In this document: positions 9,461-17,089 of the stretch, piece after piece
Layout of the letters: every line of letters begins with the position of its first letter
Position numbering within the stretch: the first letter of the stretch is position 1
NCBI GenBank assembly: GCA_013112555.1
Contig: JABFGK010000001.1
Location: 962,581 to 1,026,580 of the forward strand
DNA from: Planctomycetota bacterium
Lineage (GTDB): Bacteria > Planctomycetota > Phycisphaerae > Phycisphaerales > UBA5793
Length of the DNA stretch: 64,000 bases
Reading direction: 5' to 3'
The notes under the pieces: generated by a model
Seen by the model: only the letters and a program-made list of their open reading frames with translations
The model's database searches: none
What the model was told of the DNA's origin: nothing
Program-made: the position numbers and the translations under genes

Positions 9461-9507
9461 GAGAAAAATAAGCCGGACTTGGCGGCCGTGAGAGACGCCA
9501 AGTCCGG
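9461..9507 (-). terminator. rho-independent terminator of the 9552-11252 gene
   Basis: The perfect stem CCGGACTTGGCG / CGCCAAGTCCGG (9473-9484, 9496-9507) is followed on the minus strand by TTATTTTTCTC. It lies 45 bases past the stop at 9552. Confidence 0.85.
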
Positions 9508-9551
9508 GAGTCAGCGATCAGCGGACATAACTTACCAAATACACATGTCCG

Positions 9552-11252
9552 TTACGGCTGTACCCGAATCGAAACCTTGTTCGTCAACTCACCGCCTGGC
9601 CCGGTGATCAATGCCTGGAAGTGCAAGGCCCGTCCGGCCAGCGAGTTGCTGTTCGGGATATCAATCGGCAGCACGAGGCCTTGACCCGGGATCGCGTACG
9701 GCCCAAGCCGCCGCAGTTCCGTGCCGAGATCGACTTCCGTGGGGCCATACGGCGTATTCGAGACGCCCAGGCCACTGCAGACGACAATCCGGACCTGCTG
9801 CCCGACAGCCGGCACTTCCAGGTTGATTGTGCCGCCTCGTACCGGGTAGCCGACAATCCGCAGCGTCTTGTCATACGCATCGGCAACCATGACGTCGCCG
9901 CCGTTGCCGAACTCGTTGGCGTGAACGGCCTTCGTTCCCATCGCCAAGACATCGCCGTCGGCATCAAAACCGATCCCGAACGCCGAGCCCCGTGCACTGA
10001 TTTCGCACGTGACGTTGCCGGCTGCGTCATACACGAATCCCTCGGGCGTTGCATGCGATGAATCGCCCCAACTGATCCCGGCAACCGAGTCGCCGTTCTG
10101 ATCCACACGGACCCCTGCACAGGCCAGCTGGTACGCCGTCCCCGGTGCATCATACGAGGAGTGGAACATATCAACATCGTTGTCAACGTCATACATTCCG
10201 ATTTCGATATGGTCGTAGGCCGGGCTGTACTGCTGAATCTGATACCCCAGTCGTGAGCCGTCGTCGTTCAAATCGAGCCGAGCCACATACGTCGAGCCTG
10301 CTTGCGTCTGGCGTGCCACGCGATTCCAGTTGCCCGGGGTCGTCTCACGCCATGCTTCGAAGTAGCCGAAGTACCCGAAGGCAAACGTCTTGCCATCGCC
10401 TGACAACGCATGCGAATCAAACGAGGCATTGATGCTGTGCGAGTAGATCACCGAGGCCGTCTGCACGTCATAAATGACTGCCTCAACACCCACGTTGAAA
10501 TACGCACGTCTCCCATCATCACTCAGCACTGTCTGGCGGGCATGGAAGTACACGTTGCCGTTGTACACCGTCTGCACCTGGCCGCTGGAGATCGGGGTCC
10601 CATCGCCCCGGAAGGCCTCGACCAGCAGGTACTGACTGTTCGGGTCTGCCTTCCACATCAACACGACGTCCCCGTCATCGCTGACAGCCGTCCCCCCGCC
10701 GAAATAGTTCAGCGTGCGCGGGAAGGTGTAGGACCACTCAGGCGTCCCGTCGCCCGTGTTCGAAAACACATGAACCGTTGCCTCGAAGTCGTAGTCCGGG
10801 CCGGGATCCATGTCGTAGATCACCATCCCGGCTGCCCGGTTGGCGCGCTGGGCCATCGAGACGATCGGGTCTTCTGAATCCAGTGCGTCAAAGTCCCACA
10901 CCGGGGTCGCCGACGTCGCATTGTACATTGTCAGCGATTCGTTGTTTAACCCCTTGCCTGCCAGCACCATCGCACCATTGTCGCCGACGGCAATGTCGCG
11001 GCAGATCCACGCCAGACCGCCATCCGCCTCGACCCAATTCGGGCTCGTCACGACCTCCGGCATGCAGCCGGTGTCATCGCTCAACTGAATCGTCCGACCA
11101 CTCGCTGCATCTTGATACTCTGTGACGACCCGGGCACCACCCGCATCAACCTCGGCAAAACGTCGAATGTCCTGCTCCGCGCTCGGGCCCGCTGCCAGTG
11201 CGCCTTGCGACAAAATGAGAGCCGTGGCCGGCAATAGACATCGTGTGTACAT
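9552..11252 (-). CDS. secreted WD40/YVTN-like beta-propeller protein of unknown function
   Basis: A 566-residue protein starting at an ATG six bases after AAGGGAGAA. A signal peptide (residues 1-20, ending GALAAG) precedes a long run of repeats with sequences such as GDGTPEWSYTFP, DDGDVVLMWKAD, DDGRRAYFNVG and GDGKTFAFGYFGYFEAW, which suggests a seven-bladed propeller. The last ~100 residues form a beta-sandwich-like tail (LAGRALHFQALITGPGGELTNKV) resembling tails of other secreted proteins in this window. I recognise no catalytic motif. It has its own terminator and is probably monocistronic. Confidence 0.75.
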   Translation of the reverse strand: MYTRCLLPATALILSQGALAAGPSAEQDIRRFAEVDAGGARVVTEYQDAASGRTIQLSDDTGCMPEVVTSPNWVEADGGLAWICRDIAVGDNGAMVLAGKGLNNESLTMYNATSATPVWDFDALDSEDPIVSMAQRANRAAGMVIYDMDPGPDYDFEATVHVFSNTGDGTPEWSYTFPRTLNYFGGGTAVSDDGDVVLMWKADPNSQYLLVEAFRGDGTPISSGQVQTVYNGNVYFHARQTVLSDDGRRAYFNVGVEAVIYDVQTASVIYSHSINASFDSHALSGDGKTFAFGYFGYFEAWRETTPGNWNRVARQTQAGSTYVARLDLNDDGSRLGYQIQQYSPAYDHIEIGMYDVDNDVDMFHSSYDAPGTAYQLACAGVRVDQNGDSVAGISWGDSSHATPEGFVYDAAGNVTCEISARGSAFGIGFDADGDVLAMGTKAVHANEFGNGGDVMVADAYDKTLRIVGYPVRGGTINLEVPAVGQQVRIVVCSGLGVSNTPYGPTEVDLGTELRRLGPYAIPGQGLVLPIDIPNSNSLAGRALHFQALITGPGGELTNKVSIRVQP

Positions 11253-11754
11253 TTCTGATTCTCCCTTTCATGATCCCTGGCTGACCCGTGTGGGGGCCAC
11301 AGATGGACCTCTGTATGTGATGACAACACCCACCTCCCCACCTCGGCTGGGACACGCTCAGCGCACCGGCAGTTTGTGCAGACTGCTCAATACTACCCAT
11401 GCAGTGTCACGCGCGGCGGCTGCCCGATTACGCCGTCTGTTTGCTCGTGCTGCCCAGGCTCCGTTGCCATTGCCTCCAGCCTGGTGGGTCCTTCACTATT
11501 GGATGACCTGTGACGATTCAGGATGCACTCAAACCGGGGGCGACCGAACAATCTGCACTGTACAATGCCACGCCAATTCATCAACAGGTAAACCTCGCGA
11601 ATCACGGAGATTTCTTCGGCTCCGGCAGATGCCGGCAAGACAGTCCGCCCCGATCACAGGCTTCTGCCGTAAACCCGACCACGGCAAAGTTGTCGGGTGA
11701 GCAACACGATCTGCAGGCATAAACTGCCGGTGCACTCACCTGCAAGGAGATCGA
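11253..11754. other. divergent intergenic region
   Basis: 500 bases between two divergently transcribed genes, presumably holding both promoters. I see no RNA gene, repeat or convincing small reading frame. A clear ribosome site AAGGAGA (11743-11749) serves the gene at 11755. Confidence 0.5.
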
Positions 11755-12642
11755 GTGACGAAGCCCGCCAGGTACCGACCGACCATCCTGCCATCAGACC
11801 GGCATCTGGCCCCACCTGCGCCGGGTGTCCGCTATGTGCGCCTCTGGAAGGTCGGCACCGTCGTGGCCGATGACAAACTGCGCGACTACGTCGAATGCGT
11901 CTTCCACTGGCCGATGATCGTCGTCGCACTGGCCATCCTCCCGATCCTGCTGACCGAACTGATTGTCCTCCGACCTGCTCACTCGGCCGATCCTGCCGAC
12001 GGCATGCACGCGGCTGAAACCCTCATCCTCGTTTTCGAGTCCGAGTACGGCGTCCCCTATTGGCTGGCCCACCCAAACGTCCGTGAAATTGCCGATCAGG
12101 AGGCCGAGCGCCTCATGATCAACCCCGCGTTGGCAAACCGACTCTCAGAACGCTCTGTCATGCTTATTCAATGGGGGCTGGCAGGCGCCGGATTCATCAT
12201 CTGGTTCGCCTTCTTCATCGAGTACATCATCAACAGTGCCATTGCCGAATCGCGGCTCGAGTACGCCAAAAGGAACTGGCTCGACATCGTCATCATTCTG
12301 CTCCCGCTCATCAGTTTCCTGCGCGTGTTGCGACTCGCACGCATGACCCGCCTGGCCCGGACCGGCAGAGCGTTCCGGCTCCGTGGCGTATTGATGAAGA
12401 TTGCACGGTATATCTTCAGCGTGATCATCGGACTTGATACCACCGATCGAATCCTCCAGCGCATCGGAGTCCGCGTCTCCTCTGATGAGAAACAGCCGGA
12501 GCAGATGACCCGAAACGAACTCATGACGGATCTGAAACGGTTACGAAAACGAAACACAGACTGGGACCGCTGGCACGAAGCCCATGAGGACTTCGTGAAA
12601 GAACACGGCGGCCCGTGTTACCTCGAGCCGCCGCCTGAGTAA
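11755..12642 (+). CDS. voltage-sensor domain protein without an evident pore
   Basis: A 295-residue membrane protein with a GTG start behind AAGGAGA. Hydrophobic segments are S1 about 52-72 (with Glu68), S2 about 135-165 (FFIEYI, Glu156), S3 174-189 (WLDIVIILLP, Asp177) and an S4 with arginines at 190, 193, 196, 199, 202, 205 and 208, one at every third position. These are the charge pattern and countercharges of a voltage sensor. The protein then continues with one short hydrophobic patch and a charged soluble tail. I see no S5-selectivity filter-S6 pore. An 'ion transport' label is therefore uncertain: it may be a proton channel, a voltage-controlled regulator or a degenerate channel. Confidence 0.75.
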   Translation: MTKPARYRPTILPSDRHLAPPAPGVRYVRLWKVGTVVADDKLRDYVECVFHWPMIVVALAILPILLTELIVLRPAHSADPADGMHAAETLILVFESEYGVPYWLAHPNVREIADQEAERLMINPALANRLSERSVMLIQWGLAGAGFIIWFAFFIEYIINSAIAESRLEYAKRNWLDIVIILLPLISFLRVLRLARMTRLARTGRAFRLRGVLMKIARYIFSVIIGLDTTDRILQRIGVRVSSDEKQPEQMTRNELMTDLKRLRKRNTDWDRWHEAHEDFVKEHGGPCYLEPPPE

Positions 12643-12682
12643 CTTTCTCTTGGAGCGCAACCGGCCGGACCCTGCCGGGGCC

Positions 12683-13702
12683 TTATGCACGACACAAGAT
12701 GTCCGGCCTCCCGTGCGATGTCATCGGCCAGTTGTCCGTCCCTGTGATGATCTCACGCGTCGATGAAATAATGGTGTCCTCCGACTTCGTCCCCGTTATA
12801 CTCGGATTCCAGCCCACCAACTGTGACTCCTGCACCGTCCGCTCCTCCGTCGGCGTCGCTTTGAAGTCGCGCGCCTCGTAGCCCATCGGCCCCCCCTGAT
12901 GATGCTTCGTCCATTCGTTCGCGAAGCCCGTTTCCTCATACATCCGGACGCCGTCTGCCAGCACCTCACACCAGCGCCGACCCGGTACCGTCCCGGCCCG
13001 CAATGCTGCATCCACCCGGCAGACCGCATCGTGTCGTGCCCGCAATGTGCCCGACAGCGGACCGAAGTGAACGAGCCGAGTGAGACTCACGATCAACCCG
13101 TGGCGCTGGGCGCAGATCGCGGCCATCACACAGCGCTCGATCATCTTCTCCGTTGGGATCGGGTGCCGATACCGGGCAATCCGCTCATCCGACCCGACCA
13201 GCATGACCGGGCAGAAGATCCCACGTTTCCGCAGGCCCCCGACGATCTCGCCGGCCAACTCGTGCTCCCGCATCCCCGACGCCACCGATCGCATCACGCA
13301 GCACACAACTTCGGCACTTTCAGCCCCAAGTGTTCTGGCACGCTCAACTTCCAGATCGGTCAATGAACAGCGCAACTCGGCAATGCAGTCGTCAGGCATG
13401 TCACTGGCATACCGGCCCGATGGCAGTGGGGGGGCTGCCTCCCACCAATCACGGTCCACCAGGTCCCACTCATCCCCAAACTCCTCGGTGGCCAGGCGCA
13501 TCGTTTCGATGTTGTCGGTCAACACAACCTTGCGTTTCGGCGTCCAGACAACTCGCGCCACCCCGGTCTCCTTGCCCGAATCGACGTGCACGTCAGCCCC
13601 GTCAGTGACCCACGAAATGTTGCCACGCCGCTGCAGAACGACCCCCTCGACATGGTGGGCTTCGCACCATGCTGCGAGTCGTTCATCCTTGATTGCTGCC
13701 AT
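12683..13702 (-). CDS. M24-family (Xaa-Pro peptidase-like) protein, probably non-catalytic
   Basis: A 339-residue protein with the two-domain pita-bread layout of aminopeptidase P/creatinase: an N-terminal creatinase-like domain (about 1-120) and an M24 fold (about 120-339). The start at 13702 follows GAGGTGATC. The five metal ligands expected of the family (D, D, H, E, E) are not all present: where the paired aspartates belong I read AAICAQRHGLIVSLTRLVHFG. Some later context survives (HHQGGPMGYEARDF, VGWNPSITG, EDT). I believe a whole M24 subfamily shares this pattern, so it may be a binding protein or an enzyme of different chemistry. Confidence 0.8.
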   Translation of the reverse strand: MAAIKDERLAAWCEAHHVEGVVLQRRGNISWVTDGADVHVDSGKETGVARVVWTPKRKVVLTDNIETMRLATEEFGDEWDLVDRDWWEAAPPLPSGRYASDMPDDCIAELRCSLTDLEVERARTLGAESAEVVCCVMRSVASGMREHELAGEIVGGLRKRGIFCPVMLVGSDERIARYRHPIPTEKMIERCVMAAICAQRHGLIVSLTRLVHFGPLSGTLRARHDAVCRVDAALRAGTVPGRRWCEVLADGVRMYEETGFANEWTKHHQGGPMGYEARDFKATPTEERTVQESQLVGWNPSITGTKSEDTIISSTREIITGTDNWPMTSHGRPDILCRA

Positions 13703-13907
13703 CGGATCACCTCGCTTCTATCCAGACCCCCTGATCATCTTTGACTCTATTCCAGACGCCTGAGCCGGACTCCGGGAATCTGACCCTCAGAGCCGATTCA
13801 ACGCGATTGAATCCGCCGTACTGCGTACGCTTTCACCGAGCCATTCGTCGACCGGCGACGCGTGGAGGTGCATTCTCGTTCCTCATCTGACCTGGAGGGT
13901 TGGAAGA

Positions 13908-16397
13908 ATGAATGGCCGGATTGCTGTCTCTTGCATGCGCTCATCGGGGCGCGACCGCACTGCCCGTCCGGGCTTTGCACACCTGTCACATCTGGTGTCC
14001 TGCATCACGATGGTCATCGCTTTCGTGTCGTCACCTGCGATCGCCGGCATCCAGCGCCATGCAACCGTGACCTGGCGAACCGTGGACTCACAGGGCACCG
14101 TTGAGTTTGCGGTCACCGCTGCCTTTGAAAACGTATGGGGCGTTCAGGTCGGTGACTACTTTGCGGAATCACTCGGCGACACCGGGTTCGACTTCGGCGA
14201 CGGGCAGTCGGCCCACTCCGGGGACTGGCATGCCATACAACTGATCGACAATGACTCCATCGTCCTGGCTCGACTCGATCCCGGCCGCGACGGTGATGAT
14301 CTCATCTACCATACCTATCAAGACGCCGGGCCCTTCCAGGCGAGCATGCTCTCGTGCTGCCGGTTCGATCTGCCGGACCATATTAATAATCCCGACGGCG
14401 CCTTCCAGGCACTGACGGTCGTCACTCCGGCATTCTCCGACAGCGAGCACAACGCGTCACCGATCACCGCACTGCCGATTACACTCATCTTCATACAGGA
14501 GCGGGAAAACACCTTCTACATTCCCGCAGTCGATCCGGACAACGACACGCTGACATACCGACTCGCCACCGACGTCGAGGCCTCGGGCGAAGTTGGCGGC
14601 TTTGCCCAGCCCGGCCTGCCGCATGCACCAAACGCGTTGACGGTCGATCCCACGACCGGCCTGATTACCTGGGATACCACCGGGGCCACACTCAACCAGT
14701 TCCAGGAACGACAGACCCACTACTCCTGCCAGATCATCATCGAGGATGGCCACACGCAGACTCCCGTCGATCTGACGATTCTGCTGGCCCGACCCGACAT
14801 CTTCTTCTACCCGGAATTCGGGTACCCGCCGACCCCGGAGCATGAATCAATCCTCCCGGTCGTCGAGGGGGCCACCGTCCGCTTCGTCGTCCAGGCCCGC
14901 GATCGAAACTACGGCGATACCGTCACCCTTGACGTCATCGGGCTCCCCGACGGGGCCGTCTTCGAATCCGAGCCGGCCAACCCGGTCTTCGGGCGCGTCA
15001 TCTGGACGCCGACCGCAGACGACATCGGAATCCACCGGATGGTGCTTACTGCCTCAGACGGCGTGTCCCTCGATACGACGGCCGTCTCCATTGAAGTCCA
15101 ACCGTTTATACCGCTCCCCTTCTATACCATCACTGATCTCGGCACACTCGGGGGCCTTCAAAGCGCTGCCTCTGCCATCAATGACATCGGCACGACTGCC
15201 GGGATGAGTACCGACGCCGAGGCCACGCAGCATGCAGTCATCTGGGACAGTCTCGATGCGACCATACTCGAACAACCCGAATGGGCCGTGTCATCAAACG
15301 CCTCCGGCCTGAACATACTCGGCAGCGTATGCGGCACCGCCGTCGATCATCGCGACTACTCAGAGGGTTTCGTGTGGAGTGACAGCACCCTGTCACTCCT
15401 GAAGCCGCCCTTAGCGCAGTACGTCAGTTCGGCCGCAGGCCTGAACAACTGGAATGAAGTCGTCGGGACAGTCACATCATTCGACGGGAACGTACAGCGG
15501 GCCTTCATGTGGGCCGACGGCACATGGACCCACCTCCGTCCTGCACCCGGACACACCCGGTCATCGGCCGCTGCCAACAATGATGCCGGGTTTGTCGTCG
15601 GGCGATCATGGAATGCCGGCTCGGGAACCGGCTTTGCTTACCTCTGGGATTCCCTGGCCGGCACCGGAAAATCCCTCGGCCGACTGAGCGGTCTCAGCGC
15701 TCGGGCCCTGGCAATCAACAATGTCGGTGAGGTGGCCGGTGCATCACTCGTGTCCGGAAACGTCAACGAACACGCGTTTCTGTGGACTCGAAAAAACGGC
15801 ATGACCGACCTCGGGACACTCGGCGGCGAGCAGAGTGTGGCCAACGGCATCAACGACCGAACCATGATCGTCGGGTCCTCCGATACCGCCCCCGGGCCCG
15901 ATGAGCGCTGGCATGCCACCCTGTGGGCCGACGGCCGAATCTACGATCTTAATGATTTCATTGCACCCGGCGATTGCTGGACCCTGCAGGCTGCAACCGA
16001 CATTAACAACACCGGCATCATCGCCGGCATCGCACTGCTCCCGGACGAACAGACCCATGCCGTCATGCTTACCCCGGTCAGTCTCATGCTTGATGCACTG
16101 AGGCCGAGCCTTGCTGATGACAACAACGTCCTGTCATTCACCGGGGCTGCTGCAAATTCGATTGTGTACGTCATTCAGGGGAAGGACTGCGGCTCTACAC
16201 CGGTACGAGGCTGTCCCGGCCTGACCGTTGATATGACATCCATCGGCACGCTCGGGGGGGTACTCGCCTCCCCCGATGGGTACGGGTCCTACACCTTTAC
16301 CGCTGCGAGTTGGTATCGAGGCGCGACCTACCTCTATCAACTCTATGAGCCGGCCACCTGCCGCGTCAGCAATGTCATTCGGACGACCTTCTATTAA
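13908..16397 (+). CDS. secreted protein with Ig-like domains and HAF repeats
   Basis: An 829-residue exported protein with a signal peptide ending near residue 46 (SSPAIAG). Residues ~190-400 contain two putative Ig/cadherin-like domains (DPDNDTLTYRLA, LTVDPTTGLITWDTTG; VVEGATVRFVVQARDRN). Residues ~410-690 hold HAF repeats, of which TDLGTLGGLQSAASAINDIG and TDLGTLGGEQSVANGINDR are the clearest, with VIWDS / HAFLWT / HATLWADG strands. This is the pattern of the 'probable extracellular repeat, HAF family'. The tail (GCPGLTVDM...CRVSNVI) matches a C-terminal module frequent in planctomycete and myxobacterial secreted proteins. Likely surface or extracellular; no enzymatic motif seen. Confidence 0.85.
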   Translation: MNGRIAVSCMRSSGRDRTARPGFAHLSHLVSCITMVIAFVSSPAIAGIQRHATVTWRTVDSQGTVEFAVTAAFENVWGVQVGDYFAESLGDTGFDFGDGQSAHSGDWHAIQLIDNDSIVLARLDPGRDGDDLIYHTYQDAGPFQASMLSCCRFDLPDHINNPDGAFQALTVVTPAFSDSEHNASPITALPITLIFIQERENTFYIPAVDPDNDTLTYRLATDVEASGEVGGFAQPGLPHAPNALTVDPTTGLITWDTTGATLNQFQERQTHYSCQIIIEDGHTQTPVDLTILLARPDIFFYPEFGYPPTPEHESILPVVEGATVRFVVQARDRNYGDTVTLDVIGLPDGAVFESEPANPVFGRVIWTPTADDIGIHRMVLTASDGVSLDTTAVSIEVQPFIPLPFYTITDLGTLGGLQSAASAINDIGTTAGMSTDAEATQHAVIWDSLDATILEQPEWAVSSNASGLNILGSVCGTAVDHRDYSEGFVWSDSTLSLLKPPLAQYVSSAAGLNNWNEVVGTVTSFDGNVQRAFMWADGTWTHLRPAPGHTRSSAAANNDAGFVVGRSWNAGSGTGFAYLWDSLAGTGKSLGRLSGLSARALAINNVGEVAGASLVSGNVNEHAFLWTRKNGMTDLGTLGGEQSVANGINDRTMIVGSSDTAPGPDERWHATLWADGRIYDLNDFIAPGDCWTLQAATDINNTGIIAGIALLPDEQTHAVMLTPVSLMLDALRPSLADDNNVLSFTGAAANSIVYVIQGKDCGSTPVRGCPGLTVDMTSIGTLGGVLASPDGYGSYTFTAASWYRGATYLYQLYEPATCRVSNVIRTTFY

Positions 16398-16426
16398 CAT
16401 ACCCGCAGCGGTGCCCGATCAGGGCT

Positions 16427-17089
16427 CTACGCCTCGGCCAGCCCTTCGCGGATCGCATAGCGCGCCAACTCAACGCGATCGTGAATGTCGAGTTTCGTCA
16501 TGATGTTGGCACTGTGGTTCTCGACCGTCTTCGTGCTGATGTGCATCGTGCGGGCAATGTCTTTCTTCGGCAACCCGCGCGCGATATACCGGAGCACCTC
16601 GATCTCACGCGGCGTGAGCGTTGAAGCCCGCGTCGGCCCCTTCCCTTCTCGGGCCAGAAAAACGCCGCCATGCCCCATCACGAGCCGCGACCGAATCTCC
16701 TCCGAGTAACACGACCCGCCGGCTGCGACCTCACGAATCGCAGACACGACACGCTCCGGCGGCTCACTCTTGGTAATGTACCCGCGTGCCTGGACTGCCA
16801 GTGCCTGCTCAATGTAATGATCATGGAAAAACGCGCTGAGAAAAACGATCCGCGTTGACGGGCAGGTCGCCATGATCCGACGGGCTGCGTCGAAGCAGAT
16901 GATCCCCGGCATGTCAATGTCCATCAGCAGAACATCAGGCCTCAGATCCGTACTCAGTAACGTGGCCTCTTCGGCGTCTTTGGCACACCCCACAACCTCG
17001 ATATCCTCCACCTTGGACAAGTGCTCGGCCAGCGCATCGCGCACCAGAGCATGATCGTCCACCAGAAGAACTCGGATTGGAGCACTCAT
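16427..17089 (-). CDS. NarL/FixJ-family response regulator
   Basis: A 220-residue transcription regulator. The receiver domain (1-125) has the acidic pair VDDH (11-12), phospho-acceptor Asp57 (LLMDIDMPG), Ser/Thr position FLSAFF and Lys in GYITKSEP. The C-terminal LuxR-type HTH begins at about 155 (LTPREIEVLRYIARGLPKKDIARTMHISTKTVENHSANIMTKL). Its ATG overlaps the stop of the upstream kinase gene by four bases, so the two are translationally coupled and the kinase is its likely partner. Targets cannot be read from the window. Confidence 0.95.
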   Translation of the reverse strand: MSAPIRVLLVDDHALVRDALAEHLSKVEDIEVVGCAKDAEEATLLSTDLRPDVLLMDIDMPGIICFDAARRIMATCPSTRIVFLSAFFHDHYIEQALAVQARGYITKSEPPERVVSAIREVAAGGSCYSEEIRSRLVMGHGGVFLAREGKGPTRASTLTPREIEVLRYIARGLPKKDIARTMHISTKTVENHSANIMTKLDIHDRVELARYAIREGLAEA

